Positions 1 through 8,983 of a stretch of DNA of 64,000 nt are shown in pieces. The stretch spans positions 1-64,000 of the forward strand of contig DATFYX010000044.1 of assembly GCA_035314825.1 (NCBI GenBank), in the 5' to 3' direction. The position numbers were made by a program, and so were the translations under genes. Positions within the stretch are counted from its first letter, which is position 1. Every line of letters starts with the position of its first letter. Source of the DNA: Candidatus Eremiobacteraceae bacterium (GTDB taxonomy: Bacteria > Vulcanimicrobiota > Vulcanimicrobiia > Eremiobacterales > Eremiobacteraceae). The notes beneath the pieces were generated by a model. It did no database searches and was not told the DNA's origin. It saw only the letters and a program-made list of their open reading frames with translations.

Positions 1-1580
<1,580 letters not shown>

Positions 1581-1585
1581 CTATC

Positions 1586-1676
1586 GCTCCCTTCGCCGGA
1601 ATGACCCGGATCAGGTTCCAACGGTCGGCGGTCGTTTCGACCTGCCCTCTCAGTCCGCGCTACGCGGGGACTCCCG
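1586..1676 (-). ncRNA. TPP riboswitch (THI element) upstream of thiC
   Basis: On the minus strand the leader reads a P1/P2 region with the conserved CTGAGA core, then ACCTGATCCGGGTCATTCCG followed by GCGAAGGGA, which are the two sequence signatures of the TPP aptamer. The aptamer ends about 8 nt before the thiC ATG, and its last purines (GAAGGGAG) also look like the ribosome binding site, so control is likely at translation initiation by RBS sequestration. It lies in the thiC-moaA divergent region. Confidence 0.95.
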
Positions 1677-1758
1677 TGTCCGGTCCGGTTTCGGCGTCGC
1701 CGCGCACAAGCCTGGCGGAGCCGCGCGGCGGTGCGCCGAACGTACCCCGGCGCAAATC

Positions 1759-2769
1759 ATGACAGCCACGACCGACACCAGGTCCCGCCCCCTGCGCGAC
1801 CTGCGCATCTCCGTCACAGACCGCTGCAACTTCCGCTGCACCTATTGCATGCCGAAGGAGTTCTTCGGCCGCGATTTCCATTTCTTGCCCGCCGCCCAGC
1901 TGTTGACGTTTGAGGAGATCGCCCGCCTTGCGCGCATCTTTGCGGGCCTGGGCGTCGAGAAGCTGCGCCTCACCGGCGGCGAACCGCTGTTGCGCCGCGA
2001 TCTTCCCACGCTGATCACCATGCTCGCGCCGATACCCGGCATCCGCGACCTGACGCTGACGACCAACGGCGCGCTCCTGGCGAAGTTGGCGCCCGCGCTC
2101 AAGAGCGCGGGACTACAGCGCGTGAGCGTGAGCCTCGATTCGTTGGACGACGCGGTCTTCCGCGCGATGAACGACGTCGACGTGCCGGTGCAGCGCGTGC
2201 TCGACGGCATCGATGCGGCTGCGGCAGCCGGATTGGGGCCGATCAAGATCAACGTCGTGGTCAAGCGCGGCCTCAACGATGGCGGTATCGTGCCGCTGGC
2301 CGCTCATTTCCGCGGCAGCGGGCACATCGCGCGCTTCATCGAGTACATGGATGTGGGCACGACCAACGGCTGGCGGCTGGACGACGTCGTACCTGCCGCC
2401 GAGGTCGTGCGCGCGATCGACGCGGTCTTCCCGCTCGAGCCGCTGGCGCCGAACTATCCCGGCGAGGTGGCCAATCGCTATCGGTATAGGGACGGAGCCG
2501 GCGAGATCGGCGTCATCGCGTCGGTCACGCAGCCGTTCTGCGGCGACTGCTCGCGCGCGCGGCTATCATCTGAAGGGCTGCTGTACACGTGTCTCTTCGC
2601 GGCCGCCGGGCGCGACCTGCGCGGCCTGCTGCGCGGCGGTGCGGGCGATGCCGAGGTCGCGGACTTCATCGGCGGTGTGTGGCGCGCGCGCGACGACCGG
2701 TATTCAGAACTGCGGACGAACGAAACGGCCCAGCTACCGAAGGTCGAGATGTCGCATATCGGCGGCTAG
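1759..2769 (+). CDS. moaA: GTP 3',8-cyclase MoaA
   Basis: Radical-SAM enzyme for the first step of molybdenum cofactor synthesis (GTP to 3',8-cyclo-GTP). The 336-residue protein has the N-terminal cluster motif CNFRCTYC, the GGEPLLR SAM-binding segment, and a C-terminal [4Fe-4S] region starting CGDC and continuing with a cysteine in LLYTCLF. It ends in the Gly-Gly tail that MoaA proteins need. The ATG at 1759 is chosen because it directly precedes the conserved N-terminus; upstream codons run into the riboswitch. It supplies cofactor for molybdenum enzymes such as the hydroxylase at 53.8-62.2 kb. Confidence 0.96.
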   Translation: MTATTDTRSRPLRDLRISVTDRCNFRCTYCMPKEFFGRDFHFLPAAQLLTFEEIARLARIFAGLGVEKLRLTGGEPLLRRDLPTLITMLAPIPGIRDLTLTTNGALLAKLAPALKSAGLQRVSVSLDSLDDAVFRAMNDVDVPVQRVLDGIDAAAAAGLGPIKINVVVKRGLNDGGIVPLAAHFRGSGHIARFIEYMDVGTTNGWRLDDVVPAAEVVRAIDAVFPLEPLAPNYPGEVANRYRYRDGAGEIGVIASVTQPFCGDCSRARLSSEGLLYTCLFAAAGRDLRGLLRGGAGDAEVADFIGGVWRARDDRYSELRTNETAQLPKVEMSHIGG

Positions 2770-2791
2770 CCGCCGCCGATACGCTCCGAAG

Positions 2792-4246
2792 CTACTTGTG
2801 CCCCTTGACCTGTGCTTCCGTGACGGGCGAAGCTTTGTTGCCCCACGACGTGCGGATGTAGGTGATCACCGCTGCGATCTGCGCATCGGTCAGCTTGCCG
2901 TGCCACGAGGGCATGGCGCCGTTGAACGTCTGGCCGTTGACCTTGATCTGGCCGTGCAGGCCGTTCGCGACGATGCCGATGACGGCGCCGGCATCACCTG
3001 TCACCGCCGGATTGCCGGCCAGCGCCGGAAACGCGCCGGCAAGGCCTTGGCCGCTCGCGCCGTGACAGCTCGCGCAATTGGTGCCGTAGACGGCAGAGCC
3101 GTCAGGGCCCGCCGCGGCGCTCGCACCGGGCGACGGTGACGGCGTCGCCGGCATCGCACCGAGCCCGGCGACCGGCGTCAAACCAGCTGGACTTGCTTTG
3201 CGCTCCGCATCGATCGCCTTGGCCGAGTACATGCTCAGTCCGACGATCGTGATGATCGTCAACGCGGTGACGCCCATCATGAACGGCCGTTTGGCGATCG
3301 CCCGGCTCGGATTGCGGTCGATCCACGGCAGCAGTAAGAGCACGAGCGAAAACACGCCGGGCAGGACGACCGTCGCGACCAGCGTGAGGACGCCCGCGGG
3401 CGCGAGCCGCAAGATGCCGTAGAGCGAGTAGAAATACCACGCCGGTGCCGGGATGAAGCCGCCAAAGTTCGGATCGGCTTTCGGCAGCAGCGGCGTCGGC
3501 ATGAAGATGGCGAGCCCAACGATGACCAGGAACGCGGTGAACGCGATGATAGAATCCATAAAGATCTGCTCGGGATAGAAATACCCGACAGTCTTCGGCT
3601 TCTCGTCCTGCGCCGGACCTGCCGGACCGTTGTGCCGGAAGATGAACAGGTGAAGACCGACTAGCCCCACGAGCAACGCGGGCGTCATCCAGACGTGGAT
3701 GCCGAAGAAGCGGCCGACGGTCAGCGTGCCGAGCGTCGAACCGTCGTTGAGGAAGCTCGCGATCTGCGGACCGATGACGGGCACGGTGGCGGCGATATTG
3801 ATGCCGACCTGGGTCGCGTAGTACGCATTGAGATCCCAGGGCAGCAGGTATCCGGTGAAGCCGAGGATGAGCGTGAAGAAGAACAGCGTGACGCCGACCA
3901 CCCACTGGATCTCGCGCGGGCGCTTGTAGGCCCCGAACACCAGGACTTGCAGCAAGTGGAGCGTCACCAGGATGATCATCGCCGACGCCCCCCAGTCGTG
4001 CAGGCTGATCATGAACTGGCCGAACGTCACATGCTCGTAGATGAATCTGGTCGATTCCCAAGCGGTGACCGACGACGGCGCATAGTAGAACGTGAGGAAG
4101 ATACCGGTCACGATCTGCATCGTCAGCAAGATGAGCGTCACGCTGCCGAAGACGTACCAGTAGCTGGCACCGCCGGGTATGTCCTCGGTGAGGGCCGCCT
4201 TGAGCGCCGAGACCAGACCGGTGCGTTGTTCGATCCAAGCTAACAT
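2792..4246 (-). CDS. Cytochrome b/b6 with C-terminal cytochrome c domain
   Basis: Quinol-oxidising subunit of a bc-type complex, inner membrane. The 484-residue protein has bis-heme ligands His83/His97 and His184/His199; the 15-residue spacing of the second pair is the b6-like pattern. A subunit-IV-like half follows, then a Pro/Ser/Ala linker (about 362-382) and a class I cytochrome c domain with CASCH at 391-395 and likely axial Met445. The quinol-site PEWY motif reads PAWY (268-271), so the usual catalytic glutamate is alanine. It lies 13 bp downstream of the Rieske gene in the same operon. The fusion removes the need for a separate cytochrome c1. Confidence 0.93.
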   Translation of the reverse strand: MLAWIEQRTGLVSALKAALTEDIPGGASYWYVFGSVTLILLTMQIVTGIFLTFYYAPSSVTAWESTRFIYEHVTFGQFMISLHDWGASAMIILVTLHLLQVLVFGAYKRPREIQWVVGVTLFFFTLILGFTGYLLPWDLNAYYATQVGINIAATVPVIGPQIASFLNDGSTLGTLTVGRFFGIHVWMTPALLVGLVGLHLFIFRHNGPAGPAQDEKPKTVGYFYPEQIFMDSIIAFTAFLVIVGLAIFMPTPLLPKADPNFGGFIPAPAWYFYSLYGILRLAPAGVLTLVATVVLPGVFSLVLLLLPWIDRNPSRAIAKRPFMMGVTALTIITIVGLSMYSAKAIDAERKASPAGLTPVAGLGAMPATPSPSPGASAAAGPDGSAVYGTNCASCHGASGQGLAGAFPALAGNPAVTGDAGAVIGIVANGLHGQIKVNGQTFNGAMPSWHGKLTDAQIAAVITYIRTSWGNKASPVTEAQVKGHK

Positions 4247-4259
4247 GTCCGGCGCTCCC

Positions 4260-4934
4260 TTACGAGTACGAGACGATCATGCGATAAGGCACATTGGCGA
4301 AGTACTTCACCCACTCGACTTCAGCCATTCCGTCCTGCGTGCGGAACGGCACGGGATCGAGTCCGCGCGGCGCCGGACCGATGTACGAGCCGTCTGGCTT
4401 CTTCATGTGCACGCCGAGCTTGCTGAACTGCGAACCGTGGCACGGGCACAGAAAGGCTTTGAGGCCGTCGTCCCAATCGAACTTGCACTGCAGGTGCGGG
4501 CAGACCGAGCTGAACACGACGAAGCCCAGCACGCCGACGTCGAACGACACGTCGCCGCGCGATGCTGGATCGAACAGATCCGGCCGCTGCTCGCGGAACT
4601 GGCGCTCCTCGTCGGCGTTCATGTGGATGCCCCAGACGTAGTAATCGTTATCGCTGACCAGGTATCCGTCGACGACGTTCTTCTTCGTGAAGTGGATCTT
4701 GACGGGCTTATCGATGCTCGCTTTGAGCGCGTTGAACTCGTCAGGGGACAAGGGCGACCAGCCCTTGTTGGCGTTGAGCAGCTCCGGTCTGGGCACAAGC
4801 GCGGTCACGAGCGGAATCGCCAGGCCCAGGCTGACGAAGCCGCCGATGGCGACCGTCGCTTGCGCCATGAATCGGCGGCGGCCCATCTCCTCAGGGTCTT
4901 TTGGTGCTTGCGGAGCGGTGGGATCTTCCGACAC
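4260..4934 (-). CDS. Rieske [2Fe-2S] protein of the bc complex
   Basis: 224-residue Rieske subunit that passes electrons from quinol to the cytochrome c domain of its neighbour. Cluster boxes are CPHLQC and CPCHGSQF (two Cys, two His). The N-terminus carries an RRRFM twin-arginine-like stretch followed by a hydrophobic anchor, typical for Tat-dependent insertion of Rieske proteins. The GTG at 4934 is chosen because a good Shine-Dalgarno (GGAGGT) sits seven bases upstream; longer open frames reach into the divergent methyltransferase. First gene of a two-gene operon with cytochrome b. Confidence 0.94.
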   Translation of the reverse strand: MSEDPTAPQAPKDPEEMGRRRFMAQATVAIGGFVSLGLAIPLVTALVPRPELLNANKGWSPLSPDEFNALKASIDKPVKIHFTKKNVVDGYLVSDNDYYVWGIHMNADEERQFREQRPDLFDPASRGDVSFDVGVLGFVVFSSVCPHLQCKFDWDDGLKAFLCPCHGSQFSKLGVHMKKPDGSYIGPAPRGLDPVPFRTQDGMAEVEWVKYFANVPYRMIVSYS

Positions 4935-5060
4935 GAAAACTACCTCCGAGGTGCGACGTCCGGCGGCGCAGACGGGCGCACGCCGCCTGCAACATGCAAA
5001 GCGTGCCGGGCGCGTAGTTTGGCTCCAGGCCCCGCCCGGCCTTCGTGGGCGCAGTGAAAA

Positions 5061-5078
5061 ACGCGATTTTAGTCGCGT
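5061..5078. promoter_or_regulatory. Palindrome between Rieske and methyltransferase genes
   Basis: ACGCGATTTTAGTCGCGT is a perfect 6-bp inverted repeat around TTTTAG, flanked by GTG and CAC that extend the symmetry. It lies in the divergent region between the Rieske operon (minus) and the methyltransferase (plus), so it may be an operator for either. Its centre (TTTAGTCG) resembles the copy of the dispersed palindrome at 52637, so a diverged repeat is the alternative. Confidence 0.4.
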
Positions 5079-5140
5079 CACGCGGGACCGCGAAGGTGGT
5101 TCCCTGGCGGCGCGGCAAACGAGCATGCGTTTTGGAACCT

Positions 5141-5935
5141 GTGGATAGGCGGGAGATCCAGGCAAAGGCGAGCGCGCAGTTCTCCGCGACCGCGGAGCGC
5201 TACGTCGATAGCGCGCGCCATGCAAACGGCGACGACCTGGCCCGGCTGGTGGAGCTCGCGCAGCCAGGCGGGCGCGAGCGCGTGCTCGACATCGCGACTG
5301 GCGCCGGCCATACCGCGCTCGCCTTCGCGCCGCACGTCGCCGAGGTCGTCGCCAGCGATCTCACGCCGCGCATGCTCGAAGTCGCGCAGGAGCTTGCCGC
5401 GAAACGCGGCGTGGGCAACGTGCGCTTCGTCCAGGCGCAAGCCGAGGCGCTGCCGTTCGACGACGCCAGCTTTGATCTCGTGACCTGCCGCGTGGCGCCG
5501 CATCACTTCGCCGATCCGGTCGCGTTCGTCCACGAAGTCGCGCGCGTGCTGCGTCCGGGCGGCCGCTTCTTGCTCGACGACCAGATGGCGCCTGACGACC
5601 CGCAGCTCGACGAGTTCGTCAACCGGTTCGAGATGTGGCGCGATCAGAGCCACGTGCGCGCCTACACCGCACGGGAATGGCAAGGGTGGATCGAGGCCGC
5701 GGGCATGCGCGTCGAGCTGGTGGAAGAGATCGAGCGCGGATCGTACGATTTCGCGGACTGGACAGCGCGTGCGAGCATGCCGGCAGACCAGCGCGACGCG
5801 CTGGAACGCTGGCTGCTCGCAGCTCCGGAGCGCTGCGCCCAGTTCTTCAGGATCGAATCCGACGGCGACCGCGTCCGCTCGTTGCGCGCCTGTTTCGCCA
5901 TCATCGCCGCGCGCAAACCGGAGGTGCCCGCATGA
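5141..5935 (+). CDS. Class I SAM-dependent methyltransferase (UbiE/Methyltransf_11-like)
   Basis: 264-residue cytoplasmic methyltransferase. The SAM-binding core shows VLDIATGAGHTALAF (motif I), an acidic end of strand 2 (ASDLTPRML), and the EALPFDDASFD and HEVARVLRPGG segments common to UbiE/YcgJ-type enzymes acting on small molecules. The substrate is not evident. The GTG at 5141 is the best start just before the conserved QFSATAERY; in-frame codons continue upstream without a better signal. Its stop overlaps the next gene (ATGA), so the two are translationally coupled. Confidence 0.85.
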   Translation: MDRREIQAKASAQFSATAERYVDSARHANGDDLARLVELAQPGGRERVLDIATGAGHTALAFAPHVAEVVASDLTPRMLEVAQELAAKRGVGNVRFVQAQAEALPFDDASFDLVTCRVAPHHFADPVAFVHEVARVLRPGGRFLLDDQMAPDDPQLDEFVNRFEMWRDQSHVRAYTAREWQGWIEAAGMRVELVEEIERGSYDFADWTARASMPADQRDALERWLLAAPERCAQFFRIESDGDRVRSLRACFAIIAARKPEVPA

Positions 5936-6429
5936 TCCCGATCATTCTCGCCGCCGTGCTCGTGGCCAGCGCGCCGACTGGGGCGCCGCCGAGCGCCGCG
6001 CAAGCTGCAGCGGCGGCACACAAGGCCGCCGCCCAAAAGGCGATCGACGCCGGCAACGCGGCCTATATCTCGACATGGCAGCACGGCGACGCGCACGCCT
6101 TTGCGATGCTCTACACTCCCGATGCAGCATCGATCTCCGACGACGGCACGATCACCCGCGGCCGCGCCGCGATCGAGGCGGCGCAGGCCAAGGCCTTCGC
6201 GACTTCGTCCCTGCTCAAGGGCACGATCACCACGGAGGATCTCGTCGTCGAGGACTCGATCGGCTACGAGATGGGAAGCTATTCGTTCACGCTCAAAGCG
6301 CCCGGCAAACCGGCGGTCGTCCTCACCGGGCGCTATCTGACGATCTGGCAGCAGCAACCCGACGGCACCTGGCTCATCAAGACCGATTCAGGGCTGTCCG
6401 ATCGCACCTGCACGAAGAGACCATCATGA
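5932..6429 (+). CDS. Secreted SnoaL/DUF4440-like protein
   Basis: 165-residue protein with a short N-terminal hydrophobic stretch (MIPIILAAVLVASA) consistent with a signal peptide, then a cone-shaped NTF2/SnoaL-like fold: AYISTWQHGDAHAFAMLY, SDDGTITRGRAAIEA and a C-terminal WLIKTDSG strand. Such proteins bind small ligands or act as isomerases; nothing indicates a substrate here. ATG at 5932 has a GGAGGT site 5 bases upstream and overlaps the methyltransferase stop. It in turn overlaps the next gene by ATGA, so three genes form one unit. Confidence 0.75.
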   Translation: MIPIILAAVLVASAPTGAPPSAAQAAAAAHKAAAQKAIDAGNAAYISTWQHGDAHAFAMLYTPDAASISDDGTITRGRAAIEAAQAKAFATSSLLKGTITTEDLVVEDSIGYEMGSYSFTLKAPGKPAVVLTGRYLTIWQQQPDGTWLIKTDSGLSDRTCTKRPS

Positions 6430-7004
6430 CGACGCCATGCGCCAATTGCGGCACCCCGCTGCCCGAGAACGCCAACTTCTGTCCGAAATGCGGCGCGGCG
6501 ACGGGGCTGCAAAGCGCGCCGGCGCCGTCCAAAGGTATGCCGTCGTGGCTGATCGTCTTGCTGATCGTGGCCGCGGTGTGCTTCTTGGCGTTACCGGTGT
6601 TCGGGCTCGTCGCGGCGATCCTTATCCCCAACTTCATCCACGCGCGCGCCGAGAGCACGCTCGTCGCCGACGAGAACAATCTCAAGACTATCGCCGCCGC
6701 GCTCGAACGATACGCCGTGGACCACAACGGCACGTATCCCGACAACCTGCCGCAATTGGTGCCGACCTATCTGGCGAAGCTGCCCGTCGTGCCGGGCGGC
6801 GACAATACGGGGGCCTACGACTACCATCACCCGGCGACGCTGCAGTCGGGGGGCAGTTACGAAGTGTGGGATGACGGTTCGATGGATTCGACGACGATGG
6901 GCTTGCTGCCGCGCGGGGCCAACGGCCCGCCGTGCGATCAGGGTTGCAAGTACGTCGTATATATCGCCGGCGTCGGTGTCGTAGGCGTCGCCGGCCAGCG
7001 CTAG
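6426..7004 (+). CDS. Zinc-ribbon protein fused to a pseudopilin-like domain
   Basis: 192 residues. An N-terminal zinc ribbon (Cys5, Cys8, Cys19, Cys22) is followed by a Pro/Ser linker, one transmembrane helix (about 40-68) and a segment [15 protein letters not shown] with an alpha-helix and a small C-terminal domain. The post-helix part closely resembles the pseudopilin encoded just downstream on the other strand, but the prepilin-peptidase motif (GFTLIE) is absent and replaced by the zinc ribbon. The orientation is therefore probably cytosolic zinc ribbon, periplasmic pilin-like domain. Function unknown; sensor or assembly factor for a pseudopilus is a guess. Confidence 0.8.
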   Translation: MTTPCANCGTPLPENANFCPKCGAATGLQSAPAPSKGMPSWLIVLLIVAAVCFLALPVFGLVAAILIPNFIHARAESTLVADENNLKTIAAALERYAVDHNGTYPDNLPQLVPTYLAKLPVVPGGDNTGAYDYHHPATLQSGGSYEVWDDGSMDSTTMGLLPRGANGPPCDQGCKYVVYIAGVGVVGVAGQR

Positions 7005-7005
7005 G

Positions 7006-7470
7006 CTACTGTCCGATCAGCGCCGCGTGCAGTCCGGAGCTTTGGCAATAGCGGATGCCGGTGGTCGCACCGTTGTAGTCGGGCAGGTTCGCGAGCGTGT
7101 CGGTCTCATGCATGTCGCCGTCGACGACCTTATAGGCGTCCGAGGCCACGCATACGCCGTTCCCAGGCGTGACGTACCGATATCCGCCGCCGGCGGGATC
7201 GGCGGGCGTGTTGGACATGTACGGGTTGTTGGCGCCGCCGAACAGGTTCGCATCGACCGCGCCGCCGGCCCCGGGATACTGCCCGTTATGGTCCACGGCA
7301 TACTCTTCGAGCGCGGTCGCGATGTGCTTGAGGTTGCCCTCACACGCGACCGTCTGAGACTCGACGCGCGCGTGGATGAAGTTCGGTATGAGGATGGCTG
7401 CGAGGATCGCCAGAATGGCGATCACCACCATCAGTTCGATGAGCGTGAACCCTCGCGATCGCCTACTCAT
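7006..7470 (-). CDS. Type II secretion/type IV pilin-like major pseudopilin
   Basis: 154-residue prepilin. The N-terminus [16 protein letters not shown] has a short basic leader, the Gly7/Phe8 prepilin-peptidase cleavage site and Glu at mature position 5, followed by the hydrophobic helix and a GspG-like globular domain. The ATG at 7470 gives the usual short leader and has AAAGG upstream. It is convergent (one base between stops) with the zinc-ribbon pseudopilin and shares with it the segment [12 protein letters not shown] and an EYAVDHNG-like stretch, so the two are paralogues. No secretion ATPase or prepilin peptidase is in view. Confidence 0.88.
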   Translation of the reverse strand: MSRRSRGFTLIELMVVIAILAILAAILIPNFIHARVESQTVACEGNLKHIATALEEYAVDHNGQYPGAGGAVDANLFGGANNPYMSNTPADPAGGGYRYVTPGNGVCVASDAYKVVDGDMHETDTLANLPDYNGATTGIRYCQSSGLHAALIGQ

Positions 7471-7531
7471 GCTACCTTTAGTTATAGGACACGCCGAGCG
7501 CGCCAGAATGAGCGCCAGATTGGAGAACCTA

Positions 7532-7933
7532 ATGGAAGACATTAAGAAGACCGACGAGGAGTGGCAACGGGAGCTTACGCCCGAGCAGTTCGAGGTGCTG
7601 CGCCGGTCGGGAACCGAGCGGCCGTTCACCGGCGCGCTGCTGCACAACAAGGCCAGCGGCGTGTACGAGTGTGCCGCGTGCGGCAACGAGCTGTTCGCCT
7701 CGGGCACGAAATTCGATTCGGGCAGCGGCTGGCCGAGCTTCACCGAGCCGGCGAACACTGCCAACGTCACGCTGATCGACGATGACAGCCACGGGATGCA
7801 TCGCGTCGAGGTGCGCTGCAAGCGCTGCGGTTCGCATCTGGGCCACGTCTTCGATGACGGCCCTAGGCCGACCGGACAACGTTATTGCATCAACTCGCTT
7901 GCGCTCGCGTTCAAACCCGCCGACAAGACGTGA
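7532..7933 (+). CDS. msrB: Peptide-methionine (R)-S-oxide reductase MsrB
   Basis: 133-residue enzyme that reduces methionine-R-sulfoxide in proteins. Zinc ligands Cys47, Cys50, Cys96 and Cys99, the SGSGWPSF substrate loop, the [12 protein letters not shown] motif and the catalytic Cys119 in RYCINS are all present. ATG at 7532 is preferred over the ATG at 7508 because GGAGA lies six bases before it. Divergent from the pseudopilin gene. Probably cytoplasmic; no signal peptide. Confidence 0.96.
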   Translation: MEDIKKTDEEWQRELTPEQFEVLRRSGTERPFTGALLHNKASGVYECAACGNELFASGTKFDSGSGWPSFTEPANTANVTLIDDDSHGMHRVEVRCKRCGSHLGHVFDDGPRPTGQRYCINSLALAFKPADKT

Positions 7934-8023
7934 GGTCCGGCCCCGCGTAGGCGAGTCGCAAGCGCGGGCAGAATGCGGGGTGGCGTTCCGTCTTCGGATG
8001 TCCGGCGCTGATGGGTGAGGAGC

Positions 8024-8108
8024 GGAGGGGTGGCAGAGCGGTTGAATGCGGCAGCCTTGAAAGCTGTTAGGCCGAAAGGTCTCGTGGGTTCGAATCCCAC
8101 TCCCTCCT
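8024..8108 (+). tRNA. tRNA-Ser (anticodon TGA)
   Basis: 85-nt class II tRNA. The acceptor stem pairs GGAGGGG (8024-8030) with TCCCTCC (8101-8107, one G-U), the anticodon loop CTTGAAA gives anticodon TGA, a variable arm (TTAGGCCGAAAGGTCTC region) is present, and the T arm is GTGGG-TTCGAAT-CCCAC (8084-8100). No CCA is encoded, and the base at the discriminator position is T where tRNA-Ser normally has G. The acylphosphatase start codon begins two bases later. Confidence 0.95.
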
Positions 8109-8109
8109 G

Positions 8110-8388
8110 ATGCCCCGGGTGCATCTGCGCATCCGCGGGCGGGTGCAAGGCGTCTTCTACCGGGCGAGCGCGGTCGAGCAGGCGCGCGATCTCGGACTGA
8201 CCGGCTGGATCCGCAATCGCCACGACGGCAGCATCGAAGTCATCGCCGAGGGCAGCGCAGATTCGCTTTCGGTGTTCCGCTCGTGGTGCCAGCATGGGCC
8301 GTCCGGCGCCAACGTGCGCGAGGTCGACGAGACCAAAGCGTCGGCTAGCGGCGAGTTCGTCGAGTTCCGCGTCCGTTCAGACGCGTAA
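8110..8388 (+). CDS. acyP: Acylphosphatase
   Basis: 92-residue enzyme hydrolysing acylphosphates such as acetyl phosphate. The signature GRVQGVFYR with its catalytic Arg and the second motif GWIRNRHDGSIEV with catalytic Asn are intact and the length is typical. The ATG overlaps the end of tRNA-Ser almost directly, leaving no room for its own Shine-Dalgarno outside the tRNA (the CCCTCC strand is the wrong polarity), so translation may be leaderless after tRNA processing. Its 3' end overlaps the convergent mocA-like gene by 44 bp. Confidence 0.93.
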   Translation: MPRVHLRIRGRVQGVFYRASAVEQARDLGLTGWIRNRHDGSIEVIAEGSADSLSVFRSWCQHGPSGANVREVDETKASASGEFVEFRVRSDA

Positions 8389-8983
8389 GGTCCTCAGGTG
8401 TGTCCACGTCCTCAAACGCGCGCGCGTCGCGCGCGTCCACGAACGCGAGCCGATCGCGGTGCTGTGCGGCGTGACGCTTGGCGCCGGCGTCGCCCGTCAG
8501 GCGCAAGAGCGCCGCGAAATCGCGGCGCGGGAACAGCACCGGCGCGCCCCAGACGTCGCCGGCGCGCAGCGCGACGATCGGAGCCGCGCCGCGACGGGTC
8601 GAGGCGGTCGAATAAATTCGACCGCTCCATACGGCGATGAGATGATCCAAGTCTGCTGACGTGACCAGGGGCTGATCGCCGAGCATGATGATACACGCGT
8701 CGTCGCCGGCGTGCGCGCGCAGACCGCAGCGGAGCGACGACGCCAACCCGGTCTTCCACTTCGGATTGATGGCCACGCGGCAGCGTCGCGTGTCCACCGC
8801 GGCCAGGACGTGGGCCGCGTCAGCGCCGACGACGAGCGTGCACGCCAATGCGCCCGAGCCGCACGCTGCGTCGATCGCCGCTTGCAGCAGCGGCGTGCCG
8901 TGCAAGCGCGCGCGCAGCTTGCCGCCGCCGAATCGGCGGCCCGCGCCCGCCGCGAGAACGACGCAGCCGATGCGCGGTGTCAG
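8345..8983 (-). CDS. MocA-like molybdenum cofactor nucleotidyltransferase
   Basis: About 212 residues of the MobA/MocA NTP-transferase fold, which attaches CMP or GMP to molybdopterin. The nucleotide loop LAAGAGRRFGGGK, the GDQPLV metal motif and the C-terminal VDTPEDL are present. There is no ATG/GTG/TTG before the essential nucleotide loop: the first ATG (8905) would delete it. A CTG at 8983 overlapping the upstream stop (CTGA) is the best candidate start. The loop after the GDQPLV helix contains an in-frame copy of the dispersed palindrome (8604-8630), encoding SGRIYSTAS. Last gene of the IMPase-YqeC-MocA unit. Confidence 0.82.
   Translation of the reverse strand: MTPRIGCVVLAAGAGRRFGGGKLRARLHGTPLLQAAIDAACGSGALACTLVVGADAAHVLAAVDTRRCRVAINPKWKTGLASSLRCGLRAHAGDDACIIMLGDQPLVTSADLDHLIAVWSGRIYSTASTRRGAAPIVALRAGDVWGAPVLFPRRDFAALLRLTGDAGAKRHAAQHRDRLAFVDARDARAFEDVDTPEDLTRLNGRGTRRTRR
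8604..8630 (-). repeat. Dispersed palindromic repeat, copy 1 (inside mocA-like gene)
   Basis: Core CGGTCGAATAAATTCGACCG (8605-8624), a perfect 9-bp inverted repeat, followed by CTCCAT as in copies 2 and 3. It lies wholly inside the MocA-like coding sequence and is translated in frame. Same family as the copies at 9746, 11949, 11979, 12002 and 52637. Confidence 0.85.

Noticed and set aside
7882-8295. Minus-strand open frame with the phrase GFEPTRPFGLTAFKAAAFN
   Set aside because: This is the antisense translation of the tRNA-Ser gene, a well-known false protein; it also crosses msrB and acyP.
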